Shown here: in pieces, positions 1 through 8,517 of the stretch
Position numbering within the stretch: the stretch's first letter is position 1
Layout of the letters: each line of letters opens with the position of its first letter
From: JBHJGP01 sp050331695
Lineage (GTDB): Bacteria; Pseudomonadota; Alphaproteobacteria; Geminicoccales; Geminicoccaceae
DNA length: 64,000 nucleotides
Assembly: GCA_050331695.1 (NCBI GenBank)
Contig: JBHJGP010000001.1
Coordinates: 124,001-188,000 of the forward strand
Direction of reading: 5' to 3'
Made by a program: the position numbers and the translations under genes
Notes under the pieces: generated by a model
Database searches by the model: none
The model's input: only the letters and a program-made list of their open reading frames with translations
What the model was told of the DNA's origin: nothing

Positions 1-701
1 GCCATTTCCGGACGAAACGCCGTGACCTTCGTCGGAAAAGCCACCGCCGCCTCGGCGCAAAGCCGGTCGATCCATTGCCTGAGCACCGTCCGGCAGGTTT
101 GGTGCAGATGAAAGATCTCTTCATCGGTCAGGGCTTGGCTCATGGCCAGGGGCGAGAGCCGGCTCGCATGGAGGATCTCGTCGCTATAGGCGTTGCCGAT
201 GCCGTCTAGAATCCGGGGATCGGTGAGCGCGCGCTTGAGGGTGTGATTGGTCGCGGTGAGCCGCTCTTTGAAGGCTTGGGGGGAGGCTTCGAACAGGTCG
301 AGCCCGCCGGGCTCGAAAGCGCTTGCCGCTTCGGCACCGCGGACGACGTGGAGCGAGGCCCGCTTCTTCGACCCGGCCTCCATGATCACCAGGCTTCCAT
401 CGTCGAAATCAATGGCCGCCAGAGCGATCCGGTTGGTCAGAGGCGCGTCCGGCGGTCGCCATTGAAGCCTGCCGGCGATCATCAGATGAATGATTGCCCA
501 GAGATCTCCGCTGAGCCGGAAGGCGATGCGCTTGCCCAGCCGGCTGATGGCTTCCACCTGTCGGCCCACCAGCTCATCGACCGGCGGATCCGCGGTTCTG
601 ACGAAAAAGGCGCTCTTGCGACGGACAGCCCGAACCTCGCGGCCGATCACTCTGTCGCGGAGCGCGTCGACATAGGCCGAGATATCGGGCAATTCGGGCA
701 T
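1..701 (-). CDS. Fpg/Nei-family DNA glycosylase (3' end outside window)
   Basis: The protein begins MPELPDI, where Pro-2 is the N-terminal nucleophile and Glu-3 the catalytic acid of the Fpg/MutM/Nei superfamily that excises oxidised bases and nicks the abasic site. Later stretches also fit the family: a Met-Ile-Ala-Gly-Arg-Leu segment in the N-terminal domain and an ILDGIGNAYSDEIL helix typical of the helix-two-turn-helix domain. About 233 codons are visible; the C-terminal part, where a zinc finger would lie, is beyond position 1, so MutM cannot be told from Nei. The ATG at 701 is divergent from the hydrolase-OsmC gene, with a shared 85-bp control region. Confidence 0.85.
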   Translation of the reverse strand, partial: MPELPDISAYVDALRDRVIGREVRAVRRKSAFFVRTADPPVDELVGRQVEAISRLGKRIAFRLSGDLWAIIHLMIAGRLQWRPPDAPLTNRIALAAIDFDDGSLVIMEAGSKKRASLHVVRGAEAASAFEPGGLDLFEASPQAFKERLTATNHTLKRALTDPRILDGIGNAYSDEILHASRLSPLAMSQALTDEEIFHLHQTCRTVLRQWIDRLCAEAAVAFPTKVTAFRPEM

Positions 702-786
702 GGTTGGTCCGGGCCACCATCGTCAGATCACCGAAGCAGACTATCCCCAGGTCCCGTCGACGGGCAGCGGAAAAGGAGATCCAGTC

Positions 787-2013
787 ATGATCACCTCGGA
801 CAAGGTCACCTTCAAGGGCGTGGATGACCACGAGCTCGCCGCCGTCAAGATCGAACCGAAGACCGGGGCCGTTGCCTGGGCGATCTTCGCCCACTGCTTC
901 ACTTGCTCGAAGGACAGCCTGGCGGCACGCCGGATCGCCGACGCTCTCGCCGCCGAGGGCATCGGCGTGCTCCGTTTCGATTTCACCGGCATCGGTGACA
1001 GCGGCGGCGCCTTCGAAGAGACCGGCTTTGCCCACAATGTGCGGGACCTCACCGACGCGGCGCGGTTCATGGCCGATCAGGGGCGGCCGATCCAAATGCT
1101 GATCGGGCATTCGCTCGGCGGAGCCGCGGTGCTTGCCGCCGCCAACGACATTGACGGACTGAAGGCCGTGGTGACGCTGGGGGCACCCGGCAGTCCCGGC
1201 CATGTCGAGCATCTCTTCGCCGACCATTCGGAGGAGATCGAGCGCGACGGCAGCGCTCTCGTGCCGCTTGGCCAGAAAAAGGTTCGGATCGGACGCACGC
1301 TTCTCCACGACGTCCGCAACTATGATCTGGAAAGCCGGCTCAAAAACTTGCGGACGCCGCTTCTGGTCATGCACAGCCCGATCGATGCCATCGTCGGCAT
1401 CGAAAATGCGGCGCAAATCTTCCAGGCGGCAAAACATCCGAAGAGCTTCGTGTCGTTGGACGATGCCGATCACCTGTTGAGCCGTCGTCGCGACGCGGCC
1501 TATGCGGCGCAGGTCATCGCCGCTTGGGCCGCCCGTTATCTGCTGGTGGACGAGCCGGCCGAGGCGCCGCCGGCAAAGGGTGTCAGCATTGTCGAGATCG
1601 GCACGGGCCGTTTTCTCAACCGTATCACCGGGCCTTCCGCCACCACCTACGCCGACGAGCCCGGTTCGGTCGGCGGCAGCGACGCGGGCTTCACACCTTA
1701 TGAACTGCTGGCCGCGGGTCTCGGCGCCTGTACCTCGATGACGCTTCGAATGTATGCGGAACGTAAGGGCTGGCCGCTCGAACGGGTTCGGGTTCAGGTC
1801 GATCACGCCAAGGATTATCGCGACGACCGGGAAGGCTGCGATGACCGCCCCTCTAAGATCGACGTTCTCACCAGGACGCTTGTGATCGAAGGCGATCTCG
1901 ATCCGGATCAGCGCCGCCGCCTGCTCGAAATCGCCGACCGCTGTCCGGTTCACCAGACGCTTCACCGGGAGAACGACATCGTCACCGAAGTCACCGAACC
2001 GGACGACCGCTAG
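787..2013 (+). CDS. Bifunctional alpha/beta hydrolase-OsmC family fusion protein
   Basis: This 408-residue protein joins two domains. Residues 1-255 form an alpha/beta hydrolase with nucleophile motif GHSLGG (Ser about 109), a candidate acid in SPIDAI (Asp about 200) and His in DADHLL (about 229). Residues 270-400 form an OsmC-like domain with the two expected redox cysteines, one in GACTSM (about 315) and one in CPVHQT (about 386). The OsmC fold reduces organic hydroperoxides in known members; the hydrolase substrate is unknown. I chose the ATG at 787 because an AAAAGGAGAT Shine-Dalgarno sits just upstream; an in-frame start at 700 would overlap the divergent glycosylase gene. This fusion is a recognised architecture in proteobacteria. 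Confidence 0.9.
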   Translation: MITSDKVTFKGVDDHELAAVKIEPKTGAVAWAIFAHCFTCSKDSLAARRIADALAAEGIGVLRFDFTGIGDSGGAFEETGFAHNVRDLTDAARFMADQGRPIQMLIGHSLGGAAVLAAANDIDGLKAVVTLGAPGSPGHVEHLFADHSEEIERDGSALVPLGQKKVRIGRTLLHDVRNYDLESRLKNLRTPLLVMHSPIDAIVGIENAAQIFQAAKHPKSFVSLDDADHLLSRRRDAAYAAQVIAAWAARYLLVDEPAEAPPAKGVSIVEIGTGRFLNRITGPSATTYADEPGSVGGSDAGFTPYELLAAGLGACTSMTLRMYAERKGWPLERVRVQVDHAKDYRDDREGCDDRPSKIDVLTRTLVIEGDLDPDQRRRLLEIADRCPVHQTLHRENDIVTEVTEPDDR

Positions 2014-2125
2014 CGGATAAGGATCTCGTCCAACTCGCTTAAAGGTTGGGTAGACAATAGCCTGATCCGTGCCCAGATTGCAGCGCATCTCACCCATGCG
2101 CGCGAGCCCGGCGGGAGCAACCATC

Positions 2126-5056
2126 ATGAACGACCAGGTCAGCGAGATCTCCGACGGCGGTGTGACGGACGCTGCCGCGCTCGTCGAGGTCCTGAAGCGT
2201 CTGCGGACCCTTCGCGACGAGGATGTTTTCGTCAATCCCGTGATGTTGATGGGTCTTTGGCTGAAACGGGCGGATGACCGGGGCGCCTTGGACGAAGCTG
2301 GTGTCGATCGGGTGGTGCGTGAGCTCACCGCCATCGCCCGCGAGATGCGGAGTACGCGCCTCGGCCATTATCTGGGCGAACGCGATCCGGACCAGAACCG
2401 AAAAACCATCCGCCACCTGATCGAAGGATTACCGAAGGCGAGGGAAGCCTTCGCCAGGATTGTGGAAAGCCCACGCTTCGGCTTCGTCTTCACCGCGCAC
2501 CCGACCTTCTCGCTGCGCCAGGAACTGCAGTTGCCCCTGATCGAATTGGCACTCGGTTTCGACGATCAGGGCGCGCCGGTCAGCGACGAACGGCGGCGCA
2601 GCCTGATGGCCGGTCTTGCGGGCCAGGCCCATGGCCCCGATCATCCGCTGGATCTGGAAACCGAGTACAGTCAAAGCTTGCAGGCGGTTCAAAATCTGCA
2701 CCACGGGTTGAACGAAGCCCAAAGGATTTTGTTCGAGGTGGCGAGGGAGCGGTTCCCGGACAACTGGCGAGAGCTCAGACCGCGGCTCGTGACTATCGCC
2801 AGCTGGGTCGGATACGATCTGGATGGTCGCTCCGACATCACCTGGAACACCTCCTTCGCCAAGCGCCTGCGCATGAAGCGGGCCCAGCTTCAGCGGGCGG
2901 CGACGGCGGCAAAGACGTTGATCGAGCGCTCGTCCGGCGAGCCCCGCGTGTCCCAGATCCTGCAACTGGTGGAGGCGCGGGCGGCGCTCGCCTCGACCCG
3001 CGTGGCCGAGGATCTGGCGACCTTCGAAAGCCCCGCGAGCAAGGATGCGGGTTGGGCCTCAGAGTTGGCCGTCACCTCCAGGCAGATGGTCGAAGGCGGT
3101 GACGGCCGCCTGCACCGCGTCTCCGAGCTCACCGACCTGATCGATCAGGCCTTGGCGGTCGCCGAAGACGAGGATTTGGCCCTTGAACTGGCGCTGTTTC
3201 GCTCCGAGCTTCTGACCACCGGACTGGCCCGGGCGCAGACCCATCTCCGGCTTAACGCGATCCAGCTGCATAACGCGGTCCGCCAGCTCATCGCCATGGA
3301 CCATCCGCCGGACGATCCGGCCCACCGGCTCAGCTACATGGAGCGCATTCACGATCTGATTCAGGGTGCAGCACCTGCAAAGGTTCATTTCGGCTCGGTC
3401 CACGGCGAGCGAGCGACGGCGCGGCGGATGATGATGCTGATCGCGCAGTTCCTGAAATATGTGGACGAAGACGAGCCGGTGCGGCTCCTGATTGCCGAGA
3501 CGGAGACAGCGTTCACGCTTCTGGCCGCCCTCTACCTGGCGAAGCTTTTCGGGGTAGACGACCGCATCGACATCTCGCCCTTGTTCGAGACCGAGCGCGC
3601 GCTGGATCGGGGCGTGGCCGTGATCGCCAACGCGCTGGCCCAGCCCGCCTATCGCGATTACGTCATCCGCCGCGGCCGCCTCTGTGTGCAGACCGGTTTT
3701 TCGGATGCCGGCCGTTATCTGGGCCAGACGGCCGCCGCGGTTTCGATCGAAAAGCTACGCCTGGGCCTTGCCGAGGTAATGAGCCAGAAGGACCTGGAGC
3801 AGGTCGAACTGGTGATCTTCGACACCCACGGCGAGAGCATCGGCCGGGGCTGCCACCCCGAGAGCTTTTTCGATCGGTTGGCCTATGTCGATACGGCCGA
3901 AGCGAGGCGTCGCTACTGGACTGCCGATATTCAGCACAAACAGGAGATGAGCTTTCAGGGTGGCGACGGCTATCTGCCGTTTTTGGTGAAGCCGGGTGCG
4001 CTCGCGGTGCTCACCAGGGTCCTCGAGCATCGCTTTGAAGAACCGCGGGCCGTTCCCGATCCGTTCTACGCCGAGGCCACCTACGTCCAGGAGTTCTTCA
4101 CCGGAATCAAGCGGTTCAACGCCGAACTAATCGACAATCCCTGCTACGCCACCCTGCTCGGCGTGTTCGGCACCAATCTACTGCCGCCGATGGGCTCCCG
4201 GTCGAGCAAACGCCAGTATGACGCGACCGCCTTTGTCGATCTGGAACACCCCTCCCAACTGCGCGCCATCCCGCACAACACGATCCTCCAGCAGCTGGGT
4301 TTCCTGGCCAACACGATCGGTGGTGTCGGCCGGGCGATCGCCCGCGACCCCGACAAATTCTCGGTCCTCTACCATACCAGCGACCGGTTCCGGCGGATCA
4401 TCGCCATGGTGGAACACGCGTTCAAATATACCGATCCGGCGGTGTTGAAGGCCTATATCGACCTGTTCGATCCGGCCCTGTGGCAGTTGCGGGCGGCGCG
4501 CCAGGACGACCTCGAACGCCAGGAACATCTCCGAGCCGTCGCGGCGCTCATGGAGCAGATCAATATCCATGACCGCCTCTCGCGGGTCTTCCGCGTGCTC
4601 CATAACGACTATCTCGATCTGTCGCACTGGTTCTGGCACCATCGCCGCGCGCGCAAAGATGCCGGCGAGGAGCCGATCGCCATCGATGATCGGACCCGCA
4701 ACAACATGCATCTGCTCAATGCGGTGCGCCTGGCCCTGATGCAGCGGATCTTGTTGAAGGCGGTGAACGTACCTGACTTCAGTGGCCGGCATGAACTGAC
4801 CCGCGAGGACGTGCTGGTCCGGATGGCTCATCTCGACGTCGACGTGGCACTTAACCTTCTAAGGCAAATCTTCCCCCGAAGCGAAGCGGAGCCAATCGAG
4901 AGCTTGGACTTCGGCGAGATCGCCACCTATGAGGGCGGCGGCAATCAGTCTTATGCCAATGAGCACAATGAGCTGTTCGACCCGATCCAAAGGCTGTTCG
5001 CCCAGACCCAGCGTCTGGGTGGTGGGTTGATCCATCACATCGGCGCGGTGGGCTAA
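2126..5056 (+). CDS. Phosphoenolpyruvate carboxylase homologue with altered catalytic motifs
   Basis: The 976-residue product has the length and overall order of blocks of PEP carboxylase, which makes oxaloacetate from PEP and bicarbonate. Recognisable blocks are TAHPTF (His about 125), IFDTHGESIGRG (about 563), the tract MGSRSSKRQ (about 688) and LRAIPHN (about 712). In classical PEPC these read TAHPTE, FHGRGG.xGRG, GSRPxKR and LRAIPW. The catalytic His is kept, but the glycine/arginine mobile-loop motif is replaced by Asp-Thr-His-Gly-Glu-Ser. The family assignment is strong; PEPC activity is doubtful. ATG 2126 is preceded by GGGAG at a spacing of 8; upstream in-frame starts lack this. The gene is 112 bp downstream of the hydrolase-OsmC gene on the same strand. 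Confidence 0.8.
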   Translation: MNDQVSEISDGGVTDAAALVEVLKRLRTLRDEDVFVNPVMLMGLWLKRADDRGALDEAGVDRVVRELTAIAREMRSTRLGHYLGERDPDQNRKTIRHLIEGLPKAREAFARIVESPRFGFVFTAHPTFSLRQELQLPLIELALGFDDQGAPVSDERRRSLMAGLAGQAHGPDHPLDLETEYSQSLQAVQNLHHGLNEAQRILFEVARERFPDNWRELRPRLVTIASWVGYDLDGRSDITWNTSFAKRLRMKRAQLQRAATAAKTLIERSSGEPRVSQILQLVEARAALASTRVAEDLATFESPASKDAGWASELAVTSRQMVEGGDGRLHRVSELTDLIDQALAVAEDEDLALELALFRSELLTTGLARAQTHLRLNAIQLHNAVRQLIAMDHPPDDPAHRLSYMERIHDLIQGAAPAKVHFGSVHGERATARRMMMLIAQFLKYVDEDEPVRLLIAETETAFTLLAALYLAKLFGVDDRIDISPLFETERALDRGVAVIANALAQPAYRDYVIRRGRLCVQTGFSDAGRYLGQTAAAVSIEKLRLGLAEVMSQKDLEQVELVIFDTHGESIGRGCHPESFFDRLAYVDTAEARRRYWTADIQHKQEMSFQGGDGYLPFLVKPGALAVLTRVLEHRFEEPRAVPDPFYAEATYVQEFFTGIKRFNAELIDNPCYATLLGVFGTNLLPPMGSRSSKRQYDATAFVDLEHPSQLRAIPHNTILQQLGFLANTIGGVGRAIARDPDKFSVLYHTSDRFRRIIAMVEHAFKYTDPAVLKAYIDLFDPALWQLRAARQDDLERQEHLRAVAALMEQINIHDRLSRVFRVLHNDYLDLSHWFWHHRRARKDAGEEPIAIDDRTRNNMHLLNAVRLALMQRILLKAVNVPDFSGRHELTREDVLVRMAHLDVDVALNLLRQIFPRSEAEPIESLDFGEIATYEGGGNQSYANEHNELFDPIQRLFAQTQRLGGGLIHHIGAVG

Positions 5057-5165
5057 ACACGCCCGACCCGCCCGCTGCGGCAAACACAATCCGCAAGATC
5101 GCCGATAGAAACAGGATAATATTCCTGATATAGCTATCCCATCTTGTTGCCACCGGGTGAGATTG

Positions 5166-5504
5166 ATGCCGCACTACATGACCACGGGTCGCTACACGGC
5201 GGAGGCCGTCAACGCCATGCTGTCGTCGCCGGAAGATCGAACGGACCATCTAGGCGGTCTCGTCCGGCGGTTCGGCGGCAATCTGATCGAATACTACCTG
5301 GTGCTGGGGGACAGTGATTTCGTCCTGATTACCGAATTCCCGGACAACGGGTCAGCCTTGTCATGGGCAGCTCTGTTGGCCGGGGATGGTCAGTTCGAGG
5401 GCATCACCACCAAGCCCCTGATCCGAGCTTCGGATAGCGTCGCCTTGATGGTCAAGGCTTCGGCGCTGTCAGCCAAGCTTGCCGCAGCCTGCCCCTGTCC
5501 CTGA
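5166..5504 (+). CDS. GYD domain protein
   Basis: A 112-residue protein beginning MPHYMTTGRYT, with the segment GGNLIEYYLVLGDSDFV and the tail TTKPLI that match small GYD-domain (ferredoxin-like fold, PF08734-type) proteins. These are usually single-domain and of unknown function, related in fold to dimeric alpha/beta barrel proteins. ATG 5166 is the likely start; an in-frame GTG lies 9 bases earlier. It stands 109 bp after the PEPC homologue on the same strand and is followed by a strong hairpin at 5533-5558. No catalytic residue can be assigned. Confidence 0.75.
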   Translation: MPHYMTTGRYTAEAVNAMLSSPEDRTDHLGGLVRRFGGNLIEYYLVLGDSDFVLITEFPDNGSALSWAALLAGDGQFEGITTKPLIRASDSVALMVKASALSAKLAAACPCP

Positions 5505-5523
5505 CCATCGTCTACCGACGCGC

Positions 5524-5558
5524 AAGAAAAGCGGGCTGCCGGCGGGGACCGGCAGCCC
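5524..5558 (-). terminator. Rho-independent terminator (minus strand)
   Basis: GGGCTGCCGG and CCGGCAGCCC form a perfect 10-bp stem with a 6-base loop at 5533-5558. Read on the minus strand the stem is followed by GCTTTTCTTG, a short T-rich tract, so it fits a terminator for transcription coming from the right. On the plus strand there is no T-run, but it could still end the GYD transcript. What minus-strand RNA it serves is not clear, because no solid gene lies immediately upstream on that strand. Confidence 0.6.
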
Positions 5559-5611
5559 GAGTGCGGGGTGAAGAGGTTCGAGGGGATATCAGCGCTTTGG
5601 ATGTGACCGGC

Positions 5612-5694
5612 TTCGACCACGCCACCGATCGGTCAGATCGGCGATCTGCCGGTGTCGCGTTGAAGGGGCGTGTCGCGACGGTGGCGTGGTCGAA
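5612..5694. repeat. Perfect 16-bp inverted repeat with 51-bp spacer
   Basis: TTCGACCACGCCACCG at 5612-5627 is exactly the reverse complement of CGGTGGCGTGGTCGAA at 5679-5694. The 51-bp spacer holds a smaller palindrome, AGATCGGCGATCT. On the minus strand the element lies about 50 bp upstream of the 5524-5558 terminator, so it could be part of a structured small RNA; it could also be an intergenic palindromic repeat family. Confidence 0.7.
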
Positions 5695-5971
5695 CCTCGC
5701 GCTTGAAGCGGCAGGAGCCCGAGCATGTCCCGATCAGGTGAGATGATCTCATCGGGAAAGGCAGGCTCTTTGTCAGGGCGCTGGAGTAACCGGTCCGCGT
5801 TTAACAAACGGGGGCTGCTCCAGGACTGCTCCGCTCGCTCCGTGCACATGTGAAGCTTGTACTTTTCTATAGAAGCCGTTTTTGCTCCTAGGAGTTTTCC
5901 GATGGGTTCTGCCGTGGTCCGCGCTACGTCGCCGGCGCCGGGTCACCGGCCTGACGACAAGCGAGCCGGCG

Positions 5972-6289
5972 TTAAGGCTCTCCGGCCCGGGGCAGGATGG
6001 TCGATCGGACTGACCGAGACCGGCGGCCTGTCGTTGCTCGGCGCAGCCGCGATGACGATGATGTCGGGTTGTGCGATCGTTGAAGGCGCCTGGGGGCGAA
6101 GCCGCCCAAGGCATCGGCGACCGCCTCCGGCATGGAGGCGGTTCCTCCCGCAACCGTCCATTGCCGCCAGTCCTGATCACCGTCCGGCAGGTAAATCATG
6201 GCATCGTCTTGCGGCGCGTTCGAATAAATGTCGAAGTGGACGGAAGAATACAGAGGTCCGTCTTGGTCTTCGTGATGAGTATTTTTCAT
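5972..6289 (-). CDS. Doubtful hypothetical protein, possibly frameshifted
   Basis: The first ~65 residues (MKNTHHEDQDG... through a DIYSNAPQDDAMIYLPDG segment to PEAVADALGGF) have a natural-looking protein composition. After that the frame turns Arg/Ser-rich, as random GC-rich DNA does, so the gene may be frameshifted near 6090 or may not exist. No Shine-Dalgarno is visible; instead a perfect palindrome sits 8 bases before the ATG. I do not recognise a family. Confidence 0.3.
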   Translation of the reverse strand: MKNTHHEDQDGPLYSSVHFDIYSNAPQDDAMIYLPDGDQDWRQWTVAGGTASMPEAVADALGGFAPRRLQRSHNPTSSSSRLRRATTGRRSRSVRSTILPRAGEP

Positions 6290-6296
6290 GATGCGT

Positions 6297-6311
6297 CCAG
6301 TTCAAAACTGG
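6297..6311. promoter_or_regulatory. 15-bp palindrome upstream of the doubtful minus-strand gene
   Basis: CCAGTT-CAA-AACTGG is a perfect inverted repeat with a 3-base centre, placed 8 bases before the ATG at 6289. Its position would suit a repressor site or a short translational hairpin, but no regulator can be named. Confidence 0.3.
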
Positions 6312-6581
6312 CGGCAGCGCTGGAGTAGCCATCGCGTTTGCGACGTGATTGGGTGAGCGCCGTTGATGGAGACTATGGCAGCCGCCGATGAACAAACTCT
6401 TACAATGTTGAGCCAGATCCAGCGCCGATCGTACTAAGATAAGCAATAGCGATCCGAGACGGCTATCGTTACGCTCAATCGAAAGCTGAAGAAACGGCTT
6501 CGCCTCAAGATGTTTGGGTGCGGACAGATCGTTGGAAACCGGCCTACCGGCCCTTGGGTCAAACGGAAAAGGGAATAACGC

Positions 6582-7664
6582 GTGCGGATTCTGGGCACGA
6601 TCAGCGGGACGTCGGCTGACGGCATCGATATCGCTTTACTTGAGACCGACGGCGGGGCCATTGGTCGGCAGGGGCCTTTTCAGACGATCCCCTATCCGGA
6701 AGAGCTGAAGAGAAAAATTTTAGCTAGAGCCCGGCTCAGACGCGCCGCCGCGCCGGACGATTTGGACTTGGCCCAGGCGGTGACTGAAGCTCATATCCGA
6801 GCCGTGGACCGTTTCATCGACGAGACCGGCGAAACGGATATCGAGGCGGTCGCTTTTCACGGTCAGACGGTTTGGCACGACGCCGCCAAGGGCGAAACGG
6901 TTCAGCTGGGCCTTCCGCAGGAGATGGCCGACGTCTTGAACAAGCCGGTTGTCGCCCGTTTTCGAGACGCCGACATTCGGGCCGGTGGGCAGGGTGCTCC
7001 CATCGCCGCCCTGTATCACGCCGCCATGGTCGGCGCGGGCAATGGTCCGGTCGCCATCCTCAATGTCGGTGGGATCGCCAACGTGACCCTGGTCGCCACT
7101 GGCCAGGTCTTAGCCTTCGACACCGGGCCCGGCAACGTCTTGATCGACGAGTTAATGCTCGCCCGCACCGGCCGCCCCTGGGATGCCGGCGGTGCCGTTG
7201 CCGCCCGGGGGAAAGCGGATCCGACGCTCGTGGCCAGGGCTTTGAGCCATCCCTTTTATCGCCAGCCGGCGCCAAAATCGCTGGATCGGCTGGATCTCGG
7301 CGTCGATGGCATCGACAGGCTGAGCCTCGAGGACGCGGCTGCAACCCTTTTGTCAGTAACCGTCGAGGCCATTGCTCGCTCCGTCGATCTGATGCCCGAA
7401 ACGCCCGGTGCCTGGTACGTCTGCGGCGGCGGTCGCCATAACCGGACTCTGCTCGATGCGCTGGATCGTCGATTGACGGGGCCGGTAGCGGCCATCGAAG
7501 CGCTGGGGTTTGATGGCGACGCGATCGAGGCCCAGGCTATGGCCTTCCTCGGCGCCCGTTCTCACCGGGGCCTGGCGTTGACCCTGCCGAGCACTACGGG
7601 CGTCTCGCGGCCAATGCCGGGCGGGGTCTGGTACCAGCCCCGATCAGCGAGGCGCTCGAACTGA
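6582..7664 (+). CDS. anmK: Anhydro-N-acetylmuramic acid kinase
   Basis: AnmK phosphorylates and opens 1,6-anhydro-N-acetylmuramic acid released from peptidoglycan, giving MurNAc-6-phosphate for cell-wall recycling in the cytoplasm. The 360-residue product opens with the family signature GTISGTSADGIDIAL, followed by AFHGQTVWH, the GQGAPIA block, NVGGIANVT, FDTGPGN and a C-terminal VCGGGRHN motif, all typical of this ASKHA-fold kinase. Length is normal. The start is GTG at 6582. It stands alone between the gene-poor region and tRNA-Gln; the lytic transglycosylase at 12370 would supply its substrate. Confidence 0.95.
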   Translation: MRILGTISGTSADGIDIALLETDGGAIGRQGPFQTIPYPEELKRKILARARLRRAAAPDDLDLAQAVTEAHIRAVDRFIDETGETDIEAVAFHGQTVWHDAAKGETVQLGLPQEMADVLNKPVVARFRDADIRAGGQGAPIAALYHAAMVGAGNGPVAILNVGGIANVTLVATGQVLAFDTGPGNVLIDELMLARTGRPWDAGGAVAARGKADPTLVARALSHPFYRQPAPKSLDRLDLGVDGIDRLSLEDAAATLLSVTVEAIARSVDLMPETPGAWYVCGGGRHNRTLLDALDRRLTGPVAAIEALGFDGDAIEAQAMAFLGARSHRGLALTLPSTTGVSRPMPGGVWYQPRSARRSN

Positions 7665-7679
7665 GACAGAAGAGACGGC

Positions 7680-7753
7680 TGGCTGGGGCGGTAGGATTCG
7701 AACCTACGATCACGGGACCAAAACCCGATGCCTTACCGCTTGGCTACGCCCCA
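7680..7753 (-). tRNA. tRNA-Gln (TTG)
   Basis: Reading the minus strand, TGGGGCG pairs with CGCCCCA in the acceptor stem, followed by discriminator G and an encoded CCA (7682-7680). The D arm, the TTCGAAT T-loop and a seven-base anticodon loop TTTTGGT with anticodon TTG are all present. The outermost anticodon-stem pair (27-43) appears to be a T-T mismatch. The gene is 15 bp beyond the anmK stop on the opposite strand. Confidence 0.95.
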
Positions 7754-7782
7754 TCAACGGCCGCGCGAAAATAGGCACAGGC

Positions 7783-8517
7783 TCAGCCGGGTGACAAGGC
7801 GTCCGCTGTCAGTTCGCTGCCGATCCGAAGGCCCAAGAGCGCCGAGGCCGATCCATTACGGGCGCTGATCTCGACCAGCCCCAGCGAATTCACATACCAA
7901 AAGGCCTCATCCATCTTGCCGTCGGCGAAGGTCCGTTCCTCATTGAGCTCGACGCCGGCGATGGTCAAAACGGAACCGGTCGGGATCTGCCGGGCGCGGA
8001 GACCGGTCATCGCATTGCCGTAATCGTCGATGAAGATCACTTCCGCCAGATCATCCGGCCAGGCGGCCGGTGAGACCGCAGTGTGGGCCCCGAGCGCCAC
8101 CTCTTCGCCGGTCGCCAGTTTGGCGGCCACGGGCGCGAACAGGTCCCGGCCGTGAAAGCTCACCGACAGGATTTCCGGGCGCCACAAGATCTCGTTGATC
8201 TGGACCTTCGAGGCGCGGCGCATGGCGATGGCGAAAAGGCCATTGTCCGGACCGATCAGCCAGCGCTCGTCACAGCGGACGGCGAGAGCGGCCCGGGCCG
8301 TGCCGACACCGGGATCCACGACCGCGAGCATGATGTCGTCCGCGCCCAGCTGAGGCAGTTCCGCCGCCAGCCAGTAGGCCGAGCGAAACGGATCGAACGC
8401 CGGTGCGTGGGCGGTCAGCTCGATGACCGCGACCTCGGGACAGGCCCGTGCCAAGACCGTCCGCATCTGGCCGACATAAGAGGCTCGGTGGCCGAAATCG
8501 GTGAATAGGAAGATCAT
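7783..8517 (-). CDS. SAM-hydroxide adenosyltransferase (DUF62 family)
   Basis: This 244-residue protein belongs to the family that hydrolyses S-adenosylmethionine to adenosine and methionine by activating water; fluorinases and chlorinases are relatives. The start MIFLFTDFG, the YVGQM segment, VVDPGVGTAR, PDNGL and SFHGRDLFAP are all family landmarks, and the Asp/Arg/His set proposed for water activation (Asp of VVDPG, Arg of GTAR, His of FHGRD) is intact. The ATG at 8517 overlaps the ispE stop by 4 bases (ATGA), indicating translational coupling. A 23-residue insertion typical of the fluorinase branch is not evident. Confidence 0.85.
   Translation of the reverse strand: MIFLFTDFGHRASYVGQMRTVLARACPEVAVIELTAHAPAFDPFRSAYWLAAELPQLGADDIMLAVVDPGVGTARAALAVRCDERWLIGPDNGLFAIAMRRASKVQINEILWRPEILSVSFHGRDLFAPVAAKLATGEEVALGAHTAVSPAAWPDDLAEVIFIDDYGNAMTGLRARQIPTGSVLTIAGVELNEERTFADGKMDEAFWYVNSLGLVEISARNGSASALLGLRIGSELTADALSPG

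Larger units (their letters stand above)
5505..6581. other. 1.08-kb gene-poor region with palindromes
   Basis: No convincing large gene lies here. It contains a strong hairpin (5533-5558) oriented as a minus-strand terminator, a perfect 16-bp inverted repeat (5612-5627 with 5679-5694), a hairpin-forming stretch at about 5729-5756 (CCCGAT paired with ATCGGG, enclosing GAGAT/ATCTC), two perfect 10-bp palindromes (TTCTATAGAA at 5865-5874 and CTCCTAGGAG at 5885-5894), one doubtful minus-strand reading frame (5972-6289) and a 15-bp palindrome at 6297-6311. The 6320-6580 part looks like an ordinary upstream region of anmK. Confidence 0.6.

Noticed and set aside
574..2334. 586-residue minus-strand open frame
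   Set aside because: It runs opposite the well-supported hydrolase-OsmC gene and into the glycosylase gene in another frame; composition is Arg/Gly-rich with no recognisable motif, as expected from antisense of GC-rich codons.
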